From IMG/VR virus record IMGVR_UViG_3300029319_000019, positions 1 through 64,000 of that record: a stretch of 64,000 nucleotides of DNA. One strand, given 5' to 3'. The notes beneath the pieces were generated by a model, which saw only the letters and a program-made list of their open reading frames with translations, was not told where the DNA came from and did no database searches. Origin of the DNA: a virus. The first letter of the stretch is position 1, and every line of letters starts with the position of its first letter. A program made the position numbers and the translations under genes. Shown here one piece after another: positions 30,239 to 38,766 of the stretch.

Positions 30239-30703
30239 CTAATTCTTTTTAAATTTTAAATAATCTAGTTCATCTAACTCCTTCAGTTTACCTTTGTTAC
30301 CCTTCACTCCTCGTGTAGCATCAAATCTGTAAACTGTTTTGTTCTTTACTTTGCACTTACCTTTACGCCAGTAGTATTTAAGATACTCACTGTCTGTATA
30401 GTATATGTGCCATTTGACACCGTCTCCAGTGTCCTTGTTGTAAAGCTCACTACCATTTTCTAATAGCTCAGCTTTATACTTGTTTGATTCGCCCCAGTCT
30501 ATACCAGGGTTTCTAGGATCTCTCTCCATTCTTACGACGGAAAGAGTTGATAGGTTATACCCCATGTTAAACTCTTTACCGTCTAGAATGTAATCTATAA
30601 TCATCATGTTAAACTCACTGCATATATCCACAAAAGTTTGCTTTGATATATTGCTGTCAGTCTCTACATAATCATTGTATATATGAGAGATGGTGTGTTG
30701 CAC
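30239..30703 (-). CDS. Conserved phage protein, tail/connector region (154 aa)
   Basis: The start is a GTG overlapping the stop of the upstream Lys/Met/Gly-rich gene (TAGTG). No closer ATG fits the conserved N-terminus, so the GTG start is preferred. The protein shows a helical opening (ISKQTFVDICSEFNMMIIDY), then KEFNMGYNLSTLSVVRM, RDPRNPGIDWGESNKYK and a Tyr/Lys-rich C-terminus (KWHIYYTDSEYLKYYWRKGK). The pattern is one I associate with a conserved small protein encoded among crAss-like connector and tail genes; no molecular function is established. No membrane or export signal is present. Confidence 0.65.
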   Translation of the reverse strand: MQHTISHIYNDYVETDSNISKQTFVDICSEFNMMIIDYILDGKEFNMGYNLSTLSVVRMERDPRNPGIDWGESNKYKAELLENGSELYNKDTGDGVKWHIYYTDSEYLKYYWRKGKCKVKNKTVYRFDATRGVKGNKGKLKELDELDYLKFKKN

Positions 30704-31152
30704 TAGTCTCTATCTAAGTCAAATACACCTGGCTCGATGAATCCACCCATTTGGTACATCATCTTTTTACCGCCCATTCCCATCTTTTTCTTTCCACCCA
30801 TCATTTTCTTCTCTCCACCTTTCTTCATCATCGTTTTAGCCATAGCTGGGCCTTTCTTGCTTATCTTTTTGATAGCTTTGACAATTTTTCTTTTCCTTTT
30901 CTTTTTCGCTCTTTCTTCCTGTCGCATCTCTTTTTTAACGTTCTTCTTCTCATCTTCAGTCAATGGTCTCGCAGTCTTAGGACTACCACCCATCTGCATC
31001 TTACCTTTACCGTCAGCTGCAAAGAAAGGAACCTTCTTACCATCTTTCATGACCATCTTCAGCTTACCGCCGTCCTTCATCATCTTCTTTTTACCACCGT
31101 ACATCATCATCTTTTTCTTAGATCCTCCGTACATCATTTTTTTCTTATTCAT
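30703..31152 (-). CDS. Low-complexity Lys/Met/Gly-rich protein
   Basis: The ATG at 31150-31152 is preferred over a TTG two codons upstream. The protein, about 149 residues, is extraordinarily rich in Lys, Met and Gly. Repeated units such as KKMMYGG, KMMKDGG and KKMGMGGKK flank a central basic helix (EDEKKNVKKEMRQEERAKKKRKRK). It ends with YQMGGFIEPG, the same YQxGG motif found in the 1054- and 392-residue proteins. Very basic low-complexity proteins of this type are seen in marine phages and may condense DNA or act as linkers, but function is unknown. It sits between the ring-type and conserved tail genes. Confidence 0.65.
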   Translation of the reverse strand: MNKKKMMYGGSKKKMMMYGGKKKMMKDGGKLKMVMKDGKKVPFFAADGKGKMQMGGSPKTARPLTEDEKKNVKKEMRQEERAKKKRKRKIVKAIKKISKKGPAMAKTMMKKGGEKKMMGGKKKMGMGGKKMMYQMGGFIEPGVFDLDRD

Positions 31153-31176
31153 TTTCAAAAATATTTATAATTATAA

Positions 31177-31866
31177 TTATCGTTTTGGTGCAGGTCTACC
31201 CTGACCTTGATCCTGTAATGTATCATTAGTAGTATCATTTACTGATGACGATAACATCATAAGCTCTCCACTCATAATACCTTGTGTTATTGTTTGTAAC
31301 ATATCCATTGGTATAGGAAAGTCTGAATCACTATCATAGCAATCAGATCCATCACAATCAAATAGAGCAACATCTTCTGGATCTTCAAATATTCCTCTCA
31401 CATTTATAAATTTCAAACCATCTGCATTGTATACATACAAATAATCTTCAATCATATAAGCTTTCATTTTATTTTTAGTGTACTTATCAAAAGGTAACCA
31501 TTGAACTGTATGTGATTCTACTATAGGTATATTAGCTTTACCATCAATAGCTCCTACATAAGTAACTGCATCCTTAAAATTAAATCTAACTGTTTTTGGT
31601 ATCTTCTTAACTGTTCTATATACAGCACACTCTGTTGGTAAATTGCAACATTTAGATGCATCTACCTTTATTAATTCTAAACATCCTAAATCTTGTTCTA
31701 GGTGTCTAGTAATCATACCGTTTCTAGCAAAGTCCCTACGTATGAGCATAGCTCTGTAGTACTTTACATTAAATTTAATTTGACTAGTAGATATATGATC
31801 ATTATTGCTAGATCTACCTCCTCTAACTAAATTTAAAATATTGTATGAAATTTCATTTAATGTCAT
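31177..31866 (-). CDS. Putative tail ring/connector protein (229 aa)
   Basis: The N-terminal segment MTLNEISYNILNLVRGGRSSNNDHIS, then QIKFNVKYYRAMLIRRDFARN and the LGCLELIKVDASKCC stretch are characteristic of a conserved structural protein in crAss-like and other Bacteroidota phages. It is usually annotated as a head-tail connector or tail protein. The C-terminus is disordered (Asp/Ser/Thr/Gln-rich). It follows the metallophosphoesterase gene by 3 nt. Ring function is inferred from family resemblance and proximity to other connector genes. There is no export signal. Confidence 0.7.
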   Translation of the reverse strand: MTLNEISYNILNLVRGGRSSNNDHISTSQIKFNVKYYRAMLIRRDFARNGMITRHLEQDLGCLELIKVDASKCCNLPTECAVYRTVKKIPKTVRFNFKDAVTYVGAIDGKANIPIVESHTVQWLPFDKYTKNKMKAYMIEDYLYVYNADGLKFINVRGIFEDPEDVALFDCDGSDCYDSDSDFPIPMDMLQTITQGIMSGELMMLSSSVNDTTNDTLQDQGQGRPAPKR

Positions 31867-31869
31867 TTG

Positions 31870-33000
31870 TTATATGTTAGTTTGTAAATATCCTTCATAT
31901 CCACGCGCTTTACTCCATATATGTGCTTGTCCTGTTCTTTTGGCTTCGTATCCCATCATCTTATGCCAAGCATCGTTAGCACAGATAGATGGTATAAATC
32001 TTACTTTTATTCCTCTAAACTCATCAACTCTTTCTTTATGTTTATGTCCACAGTGTACCTCTCTAAACGTAGCTTGTGCAAATAGCATAGGCTGTTCAGT
32101 TGCCATTATTAGTGGCATATCAGCTGTCTTTTCTTTATCTCCGTGTGTAAACATAATTAAGTTAACTCCGTATTTATAATATTTTCTAGAGTCAAAGTTG
32201 TTATCAACACTAACTCTTTCATCGTTTTTAAAGAATGCTCTTAGGTATTCACCTGCATAAAACATTCTTTCATAGTCGTGGTTACCTTGTACAACAACCA
32301 CATCTACTGGTGCAGTATCGGCTAAGTAGTTTATTGCTCTTACCATTAAGTTACAATATCCTACAAATGTTTCTTGCCACTCTGCTGAATCCTGCTGAGG
32401 TGTACCTTTTGTGGTAGCACGGGAATATCCCTCAGAGTTCATACCATCATTACCTATTGGTAATAAGATTTTTTCTATATCTAAGCCTTCTGCTTTAGCT
32501 AGTAAATCTTTTACAGTATTCATATACTCTTCCTCAGCTTCGTCAAGTGTCTGTCCAGTGTATTTACCATAGTGTATATCTGGTAAAGAGATCTCATATA
32601 CTACTGGGTCTTTGACAGCGTTGTAGTCCTTTTCAACCTTTGGGCTGTAAGACTCTAGAAGTGCAAGTATTTCTTCCTTTGCTTTCTTCATTAGATCGTC
32701 TTCTCCTTTTACTACAACAGAGAATCTATGATCCCCTTGCATGTTTTGCCAAAACTTAACAGACTTGACATCTGTTTCTTCTATTTCATTTTCTTTTAAG
32801 AACTTTTTGAACTCACTTATTTCTGACGCATTTACATTGTCTAGATCAAAGTTAGATCCTTTTGCTTCAAGCCTAGCTTCTTTCAAAGCATGTCTGCATG
32901 TTTCAACACTGCAGTTTAGTCTCTCAGACAATCGTTCGGCACCTTCATTCAGGTAACCAGGCTTCTCTTTTAGAAAAGCCTTAATTTCACTTTTAGTCAT
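31870..33000 (-). CDS. Calcineurin-like metallophosphoesterase with N-terminal HTH-like region
   Basis: The protein has 376 residues. The dimetal phosphoesterase motifs appear in order: DIH at 141-143, GND at 183-185, GNHD at 239-242, THGD at 285-288 and GHKH at 318-321. The first 50 residues form a helix-turn-helix-like segment (ERLSERLNCSVETCRHALKEA). A linker of about 90 residues separates the two. The family hydrolyses phosphomonoesters or diesters, including nucleic acids; the substrate here is unknown. The enzyme sits among tail and lysis genes, so it may act late, either in the virion or in nucleic-acid processing. It begins 16 nt after the holin-like gene. Confidence 0.88.
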   Translation of the reverse strand: MTKSEIKAFLKEKPGYLNEGAERLSERLNCSVETCRHALKEARLEAKGSNFDLDNVNASEISEFKKFLKENEIEETDVKSVKFWQNMQGDHRFSVVVKGEDDLMKKAKEEILALLESYSPKVEKDYNAVKDPVVYEISLPDIHYGKYTGQTLDEAEEEYMNTVKDLLAKAEGLDIEKILLPIGNDGMNSEGYSRATTKGTPQQDSAEWQETFVGYCNLMVRAINYLADTAPVDVVVVQGNHDYERMFYAGEYLRAFFKNDERVSVDNNFDSRKYYKYGVNLIMFTHGDKEKTADMPLIMATEQPMLFAQATFREVHCGHKHKERVDEFRGIKVRFIPSICANDAWHKMMGYEAKRTGQAHIWSKARGYEGYLQTNI

Positions 33001-33016
33001 TATATTGGTCTATTGG

Positions 33017-33436
33017 TTATTTTTTTTCTGTATCATTTTTTTTGGAACTACCACCAAAAAAGAAATCAACAATTGTGTTAACTTTTGCACTCATTGCCCC
33101 AAAGATAGTGGAAATAAAACTAATTTCAAACTCTCCTAAGTTAATGTCTCCCAGCACAAAGTGATTAAACATCACAAAACTAATGCCAAAGTATGCAACT
33201 GTGAACAAAGTTGCTAACACTTTTTGGATGATAGCATCGTCCTTATACATGTCTCTTGCAGACTTGCGATCTTCTACTTCTTTAGCAAAAGCTTCGCGCT
33301 CTGCTTCTAACATTATCTTTTGTAATTCTATTTTAGCCTGATCTCTTTCTTTATCAGTTGTAATTACTTTGTCCAATATTCCTTCGGCGTTGTCTAGAAC
33401 TTTACCAAACAGTCCGCCCATTACTTTTTGTATCAT
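33017..33436 (-). CDS. Putative holin (3TM/GTA-holin-like)
   Basis: The protein has 139 residues. The N-terminal third is amphipathic and helical (MGGLFGKVLDNAEGILDKV), followed by a charged coiled segment (AEREAFAKEVEDRKSARDMY). A hydrophobic helix lies at about 72-92 and a second hydrophobic stretch at about 103-128. The tail is short and charged. This resembles the 'holin of 3TMs' family used for gene transfer agent and phage release, in which the RKSAR/DRxSAR segment precedes the membrane helices. The location close to the DUF5675 gene supports a lysis cassette. Holin activity is inferred. Confidence 0.75.
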   Translation of the reverse strand: MIQKVMGGLFGKVLDNAEGILDKVITTDKERDQAKIELQKIMLEAEREAFAKEVEDRKSARDMYKDDAIIQKVLATLFTVAYFGISFVMFNHFVLGDINLGEFEISFISTIFGAMSAKVNTIVDFFFGGSSKKNDTEKK

Positions 33437-33437
33437 A

Positions 33438-33893
33438 TTAATATCCTGTTGTTATTCCTTGCTGTGATGTACTTAGATTTCTTTCATGTAAATTTCTACC
33501 TCCTTCATAATCCAGTAAAACATCTACGTTTTGTGTTGCTTTAATTACAAAATTATACATGTTACCGTGTGTACATGGATGATCTGTAAATAATGATAAT
33601 GTAGATCCTACAGGTATAGTAACACTTTTTATGTGATAGTATATTTTTTGATCAGCTTTAGTTGCATAATCATCAGCATCAATATTATAATTACTATCAT
33701 CGTTACGCCCATGCAGTTTCACAGTCTTATCTATATTATAAGTTTCTAAGTATACATCTACAACTGCGTCAGTAGAATCTACGTTAGCTATTTGACATTT
33801 ATGTATGGTAACATTATTATCACCATAAATATCACTTCTCCTAATAAGAATCTGTTCAACAGTTGTCGTTATATTTCTATATATATATTTCAT
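33438..33893 (-). CDS. Probable virion decoration/structural protein (151 aa)
   Basis: A small beta-rich protein with no signal peptide or membrane helix. Asp, Thr and Asn are frequent, and the sequence alternates short hydrophobic strands (VDVYLETYNI, YYHIKSVTIPVGSTLSLF) with polar loops, as in capsid decoration or fibre-tip domains. It lies between the 305-residue tail fibre-like gene and the holin-like gene. I do not recognise a named family. A structural role is inferred from composition and context. Confidence 0.6.
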   Translation of the reverse strand: MKYIYRNITTTVEQILIRRSDIYGDNNVTIHKCQIANVDSTDAVVDVYLETYNIDKTVKLHGRNDDSNYNIDADDYATKADQKIYYHIKSVTIPVGSTLSLFTDHPCTHGNMYNFVIKATQNVDVLLDYEGGRNLHERNLSTSQQGITTGY

Positions 33894-33899
33894 TCTATT

Positions 33900-34817
33900 T
33901 TAAGATGGTATTAAAGTTTTAATAACCACAGTCATTGATATTTGAATAGTATCACCTGTACTACCATCTCCTCTTATAGCTGGATAAATCATATCACCAG
34001 CGCTTAATGTAAAATCTCTACTTAAATCTTCTACCTTAGCAGCAACATTATTAAAAGTTCCGCCATCTTTGTCAGCTGCAGCGTAAGCTCTTAATGTTGC
34101 GTTTATAGAATTTGTAGTGCCCCAATCAGGAACACCCACGAACAAACCAGCTGCAAACTGTCTATCACCGTTAGCATTTCTACCAGCTCCGTATATTCCT
34201 ACTAACTTACCAGCGTAAGGTACCCTAACACCGGCATGTTGATATTGCTTTGCTACAGATATAGTAGTACTACCAACTGTTGTCGCGTTTTGATTAGAGT
34301 CGATAGTCCAAGTATGATTTGATATACCGTTACCACCAGGAAACTCCCAATCGCCATTAGCTTGAACCGTAGAGTTACCTAAGAAAGATATGTATTGATA
34401 ATGGTATCTAGCATCAACGTGAGACTTTAAACCTGCCGGCGTTACTGCTCTAGCCGTATCAGTTCCTGTATCAGCTTCTCCAGTTGTTGCTAACTCAACA
34501 ATCCCTTTATTAGACGTACTAGCGTCTTCTCCAGCTATAGTAATAGTTCCAACACCTCCAGAAGTATCTATACCTTCACCGCCAGCTATAGTAAAGTTGG
34601 CATCGCCCGACGTCACTTGCGTCGCGTTTAAATCATCTGCCAAAAGCTGAACGGATGTTATATCGCCAGCTGGAACATTGGCTTTTACTATTTTATTATT
34701 AGCATCAAGACCAAGCATACCACCACTAGAAATAGTACCCGCGCTTACATCTTCTAAGTAAACATCGCTTCTAAATCTAGCAATTAAATCTTGTATGTAT
34801 TGACCTATAAACTTCAT
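33900..34817 (-). CDS. Tail fibre-like protein (305 aa)
   Basis: The N-terminal 20 residues are helical (MKFIGQYIQDLIARFRSD). A repeat-like shaft follows and then SNKGIVELATTGEADTGTD...AVTPAGL at 102-130, which is the classic phage tail-fibre repeat (Phage_fiber_2 type: GIVxLATxxEAxxGxDxxxAVTPxxL). The C-terminal half (about 140-305) is a beta-rich domain that could bind a receptor. It overlaps the start of the DUF5675 gene's neighbour by one base on its 5' side. The fibre repeat is clear; the target is unknown. Confidence 0.82.
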   Translation of the reverse strand: MKFIGQYIQDLIARFRSDVYLEDVSAGTISSGGMLGLDANNKIVKANVPAGDITSVQLLADDLNATQVTSGDANFTIAGGEGIDTSGGVGTITIAGEDASTSNKGIVELATTGEADTGTDTARAVTPAGLKSHVDARYHYQYISFLGNSTVQANGDWEFPGGNGISNHTWTIDSNQNATTVGSTTISVAKQYQHAGVRVPYAGKLVGIYGAGRNANGDRQFAAGLFVGVPDWGTTNSINATLRAYAAADKDGGTFNNVAAKVEDLSRDFTLSAGDMIYPAIRGDGSTGDTIQISMTVVIKTLIPS

Positions 34818-35284
34818 TAATCAAAATCAATATATTCTATTGTTACTTCTTCTCCATTAGCTATTGCCTTTGCAATAGACGGATAAATCCTTTTATAAGC
34901 GTTAACGCTTTTACCAACAAACCCGTCAGGTAGTAGTTGGTTATTTTCCTGTGCATCGCCAACGATAAGACACCCAGCAGTGTGCTCGTCAGTGTTTCCA
35001 GTATGAATAAGAATATACTCAAAGTTAGGAACATCAGTGACATGCAACATACCACGGTGTATACCAGGATATTTTTTAGTATATCTTTCATGAAATCCAC
35101 CTTCTTTTCTTAATTCTATTTTATATGTGCCTGCAGGTACTCTAGTTTCACCTCTAACTTTTAAAGCTCTACGCTCGTCTTCAAGTGTGTAACAGAGAAA
35201 TTTATTACCCATATCACCCTCTTCAAATAATAAACCTGAAGTTGAGTCTGCTTCTGAGCTAAATCTTAATACTTTTAGTTTCAT
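34817..35284 (-). CDS. DUF5675 family protein, possible cell-wall/lysis enzyme
   Basis: The protein has 155 residues. It begins with a beta-strand segment (KVLRFSSEADSTSGLLF). LEDERRALKVRGETRVPAG and YPGIHRGMLHVTDVPNFEYILIH come next, ending in a HTAGCLIVGD motif (about 107-116). The His/Gly-Cys arrangement is that of the DUF5675 family, found in phages and phage-like elements. The GCL Cys beside a His resembles L,D-transpeptidase-like active sites, so peptidoglycan action is a reasonable guess only. It lies about 1.4 kb upstream of the holin-like gene and its start overlaps the stop of the T9SS-type protein. Confidence 0.75.
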   Translation of the reverse strand: MKLKVLRFSSEADSTSGLLFEEGDMGNKFLCYTLEDERRALKVRGETRVPAGTYKIELRKEGGFHERYTKKYPGIHRGMLHVTDVPNFEYILIHTGNTDEHTAGCLIVGDAQENNQLLPDGFVGKSVNAYKRIYPSIAKAIANGEEVTIEYIDFD

Positions 35285-37683
35285 TGTACAATTATTATTG
35301 TTGTAAAGTTTACCTTATCTTTAGTAACCTTTAAATAGTTTATACCTTTTTCTAATTTTATTCTTCTTACATTTTTATAGAAAACATGATCCGTACCTAA
35401 GTTGTCTATTACTAATACATCTACCTCTTCTTTAAAGTTTATGTAATCTTTTGTTGGATTAGGATATGGTATAAGCGCTGATCTTTCATACATTGCAATG
35501 TCTGTCGGTCCTGACCAGCCATCTTCACAATATGCGTATAATGCGTCACATGTGCCATCCCATGTATCATCACAGCAATAAGGATCTACCTGTATTACCC
35601 ACTCAAAACAAGCGTTAGGAATATAATATACATCACCAGAGTTACACCCAGCACTATAATAACACGAACTGTCTGCCACGTTAGCAAGCGGATTGTAATT
35701 AATAGCGGTCGCATCAGTGCAGCCAGACAAAGGATAAATACAGCTACCATTATCAGTATTTGCATTATCATCGTAATTAAGTGCTGTGCTGTCGGTACAT
35801 CCATAATAGTAAGGTATACAGTTTCCATTATCAGTATTACAAGTATCGCAATAGTTCCACATAGTTGGATCAATACACCCAAATATTACAGGTATGCAAG
35901 ATCCATCGTCAGTGTTAGCTAACGCATTATAATTAAAGGCTGCACCATCAGTACAGCCCCAGATAACGGGTATGCATGAACCATCATCTGTATTCGCTAA
36001 TATGTCATAGTTAAAAGCTGTACTATCCGTACAACCTAGTACAACATCTATACATGTACCATCATCAGCATTTGCTAATGGGTTATAGTTTATTGCATCA
36101 ACATCCATACATCCGTATACAAAAGGAGTACAAGATCCATTGTCTGTATTAGCAAGAGGATCAAAATTAAACATTGTACTATCTGTACATCCATATATAA
36201 ATGGTATGCAACTACCATTGTCTGTGTTTGCTAATGAGTTATAATTAAACATTGTATTATCTGTGCAACCAAAAATAATTGGAACACATGAGCCGTCATC
36301 TGTATTTGCTAACGGATTGTAGTTAAAGGCTGTGACGTCTAAACAACCTAAAACTACGGGCGTGCACGACCCATCATCCGTGTTTGCTAAGGAATCATAA
36401 TTAAAAGCTGTTACATCTGTACAACCGTATATATAAGGAATACAGCTACCATCGTCTACATTTGCATTAATATTGTAGTTTAACATTGTAGGATCAGTGC
36501 ATCCTTCTACTACTTCTATACAAGAGCCTGCTATTTCTACATTTGCAAGAGAGTCGTAATTTAACGCAGTACTGTCCATACACCCTATCACAACTAAAGT
36601 AGCACATGACCCATCATCATAATCATAAGAAGCGTCGTATTCTAAATATATAGGATTAGTACATCCTGGATTATAGTAACAACTTCCATCGTCTGTATTT
36701 ACTGTATCATTATAGTTTACAGCTAAGCTGTCTATACATCCGTACGTTCTTTCTATACAAGTATTACCACAATATGGTTGTCCTATAATAGGAAAGAATG
36801 GTGGTATAGGATTAACAAAACCACCTTCTATGTCTATTGCATAATAATCTTCTGAGTATAAAGAATAGCCACATTGTACTGCAGTAAAGTCTGATTGTTG
36901 TGTTATTTCAAATATTGCTCTAACAGGATAACCTGCTGCTAAATTTATAAAGAACGTTGTATCAAAACCATCTACTAAAGTATAAGTTCCAATGTCTTGA
37001 TAGTTGAATGGCGGTATTAAACTAGTTGCTTGTGCTAACTTTAAACTAGATCCAGCCCAACCATTACCAGCTAAATCTGTTAATTCTAACTCATGCATAC
37101 AGCTATCTATGTTTATATCTGTATTAGCTGAGTCTAAATAATTATATGCTAATGAGTCTGTACAACCGTATATTCTTGGTGTAAAGCACATTCCCGTGTC
37201 TAATGTAGCTGCTATGTCAAACTCTACATAGCTACTATCCATACACCCAAATACTGGAGGGGGCGGAGGGCACCCTGACGTATATATTGTATCATACATA
37301 AAGCTACCAAAGTCAGCCATAGGCAGCTCCCAAATAGTGTCGCCACATTGTTCTATATATACAGAACCATCATTACCACCCCATAAACTACCTGCTATAC
37401 CATCACCGTATGTATCATTGATAACAAAATAAAAACTATCAATAGGTGCACAAGCTGCAGCATATTGTGGTTCATAATCTATAATGTTTGTGTATGGCCC
37501 ACCTTGCATTAGTGTATCACCAAAGAAAGTCATTATATACCAAGACGTTTCTTCTGGATATTGATCAGGATTTATAGTAACATTTAAACTCCACGTACCT
37601 GGAGGGCATTGTCCAAATGTTGTAGCTACAGTAAATACTGTAACCATAATTAGTGCATATAATGTTTTTGTAAAATTATTCAT
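35281..37683 (-). CDS. Secreted repeat protein with signal peptide and T9SS-type C-terminal sorting domain
   Basis: The protein has 800 residues. A signal peptide spans 1-24 (hydrophobic VTVFTVATTFG, then Gln). The region 25-145 is a beta domain. From about 147 to 690 there are about 16 tandem repeats of roughly 24 residues with the consensus GCTDxxAxNYNxLANTDDGSC, each with two Cys and acidic Ca-binding-like positions. The last 62 residues (739-800) start YPNPTKDYINF and continue VLVIDNLG, then LEKGINYLKV and a final beta strand. That is the type A sorting-domain pattern of Bacteroidota type IX cargo. The protein should cross the inner membrane by Sec and be exported or attached at the host surface by the host T9SS. 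Such a protein is very unusual for a phage; a secreted virion-associated adhesin is the alternative. Confidence 0.8.
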   Translation of the reverse strand: MNNFTKTLYALIMVTVFTVATTFGQCPPGTWSLNVTINPDQYPEETSWYIMTFFGDTLMQGGPYTNIIDYEPQYAAACAPIDSFYFVINDTYGDGIAGSLWGGNDGSVYIEQCGDTIWELPMADFGSFMYDTIYTSGCPPPPPVFGCMDSSYVEFDIAATLDTGMCFTPRIYGCTDSLAYNYLDSANTDINIDSCMHELELTDLAGNGWAGSSLKLAQATSLIPPFNYQDIGTYTLVDGFDTTFFINLAAGYPVRAIFEITQQSDFTAVQCGYSLYSEDYYAIDIEGGFVNPIPPFFPIIGQPYCGNTCIERTYGCIDSLAVNYNDTVNTDDGSCYYNPGCTNPIYLEYDASYDYDDGSCATLVVIGCMDSTALNYDSLANVEIAGSCIEVVEGCTDPTMLNYNINANVDDGSCIPYIYGCTDVTAFNYDSLANTDDGSCTPVVLGCLDVTAFNYNPLANTDDGSCVPIIFGCTDNTMFNYNSLANTDNGSCIPFIYGCTDSTMFNFDPLANTDNGSCTPFVYGCMDVDAINYNPLANADDGTCIDVVLGCTDSTAFNYDILANTDDGSCIPVIWGCTDGAAFNYNALANTDDGSCIPVIFGCIDPTMWNYCDTCNTDNGNCIPYYYGCTDSTALNYDDNANTDNGSCIYPLSGCTDATAINYNPLANVADSSCYYSAGCNSGDVYYIPNACFEWVIQVDPYCCDDTWDGTCDALYAYCEDGWSGPTDIAMYERSALIPYPNPTKDYINFKEEVDVLVIDNLGTDHVFYKNVRRIKLEKGINYLKVTKDKVNFTTIIIVQ

Positions 37684-37690
37684 TATTATA

Positions 37691-38410
37691 TTATAAAGTT
37701 ATTCCTACTCTGCTAGCTATATCTTCTCTAACTAGCGTAGCGTCTGAATCGCTAAGAACTTCGTTATATATAGCAACTTCGTATATTGTTCCATTAAAAG
37801 GGTTTGAACCTCCTGTGCCTTGAGAACCCAATACTTCAAGGTTAAAATCAGACCCAGTACTATTTGCTAAAGCAAAATTGTCAAGGTCAGCGTTTACTCC
37901 TATGGTTACAGTGTTATCACCTTCTTGTCTAAACATTACTATAAACTTTTCTACTCCTCCATTTCCTTCAAAACTAAAGTCAGTAGAATGACTCACAATA
38001 AGGTCAAGTGAGTTATCAGCTCTTTTTGTCCTAAACTCATTATCAGCAGTTTGATTTATTCTTATAAAGTCAGCAGCGTTAGAGCTAGATAAAAAAGTCA
38101 TAGAAGTAGCACTGTCTGGCTCCATAGCAACAAACATAGTAAACGTAGATGTTGTTATTGTAGATGTTAAATCATAGTGGTCTCCATCATCATGATTAAA
38201 GTCAATACCACCATCTTCTACAGTTCCTTGCCTTGAAGAGGTTGATTGAGCTACGTGATTATCATTACCGCTAGAATCATCCCATTGAGCAGCAGTAACA
38301 CCTTCTCCATTTTTAAGCCATAGTTGTAAACCGCTAATATCAGATAAAGAAAACTCTGACAAAGGTCTATTACCACTAGATGATGTTGTATTTGATATTC
38401 CTAATCTCAT
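37691..38410 (-). CDS. LamG/concanavalin A-like domain protein (239 aa)
   Basis: The sequence shows the LamG/laminin-G jelly-roll pattern. GLQLWLKNGEGVTAAQWDDS begins the domain at about residue 28. A beta sandwich covers 50-200, with NPFNGTIYEVAIYNEVLSDS near the end as the typical closing strand and helix. No signal peptide is present. Its ATG overlaps the stop of the secreted thioredoxin-like gene (TAATG). Carbohydrate binding is common for this fold, so a fibre tip or receptor-binding accessory is the main reading. The gene lies between a secreted protein and the T9SS-type protein. Confidence 0.78.
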   Translation of the reverse strand: MRLGISNTTSSSGNRPLSEFSLSDISGLQLWLKNGEGVTAAQWDDSSGNDNHVAQSTSSRQGTVEDGGIDFNHDDGDHYDLTSTITTSTFTMFVAMEPDSATSMTFLSSSNAADFIRINQTADNEFRTKRADNSLDLIVSHSTDFSFEGNGGVEKFIVMFRQEGDNTVTIGVNADLDNFALANSTGSDFNLEVLGSQGTGGSNPFNGTIYEVAIYNEVLSDSDATLVREDIASRVGITL

Positions 38411-38766
38411 TAAAATTTACTCATTATTAGTTCGTCTATATAGTTTTGCACCTCTTTTCTTGTTGCTTGCATAGCAAAACTAAGATCTGCTTGAAATCTT
38501 TTTACTTCTTCACCGTCATCAAATATTATAATAGTTGGTACTACAGCTATTTGATATTTCTTTTGTAAATCATTATTGTCTATCATATATGATTCTTTAT
38601 CACAATCTCCTAGTTTGTTAAACCACTCTACACTGTTTTGTTCATTCCAACTAGCATTAAATTGCATCGCGGTCACCTGAGCTGAGCACGTAACACAAAC
38701 CAGCAATAATGGCAATACTAGCAAGTATGTCGCAAATGTTTTCCATATTAAATTTAGTTTTTTCAT
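38410..38766 (-). CDS. Secreted thioredoxin-like protein lacking the CxxC active site
   Basis: The protein has 118 residues. The signal peptide (1-29) ends CSA|Q, so cleavage before Gln is likely; VTC followed by Ser is a weak lipobox alternative. The mature part begins MQFNASW at about 34, where thioredoxins have FxAxWCGPC. Here the segment is WNEQN, so both catalytic Cys are missing. The cis-Pro loop is kept (VVPT at 75-78), followed by the strand IIIFDDGEEVKRF and a C-terminal helix. It is probably a periplasmic thioredoxin fold used for binding instead of redox chemistry. It overlaps the LamG gene. Confidence 0.75.
   Translation of the reverse strand: MKKLNLIWKTFATYLLVLPLLLVCVTCSAQVTAMQFNASWNEQNSVEWFNKLGDCDKESYMIDNNDLQKKYQIAVVPTIIIFDDGEEVKRFQADLSFAMQATRKEVQNYIDELIMSKF

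Noticed and set aside
30737-31204. Long + strand open frames opposite the Lys/Met/Gly-rich gene
   Set aside because: They are the antisense of a low-complexity AAG/ATG-rich sequence, giving Phe/Pro/Ile-rich translations without family resemblance, and they run against the operon direction.
35595-35882. 95-codon hydrophobic frame on the same strand within the T9SS-type gene
   Set aside because: It is a shifted reading of the DDGSC repeats; regular repeats produce long alternative frames. The main frame has the signal peptide and sorting domain.
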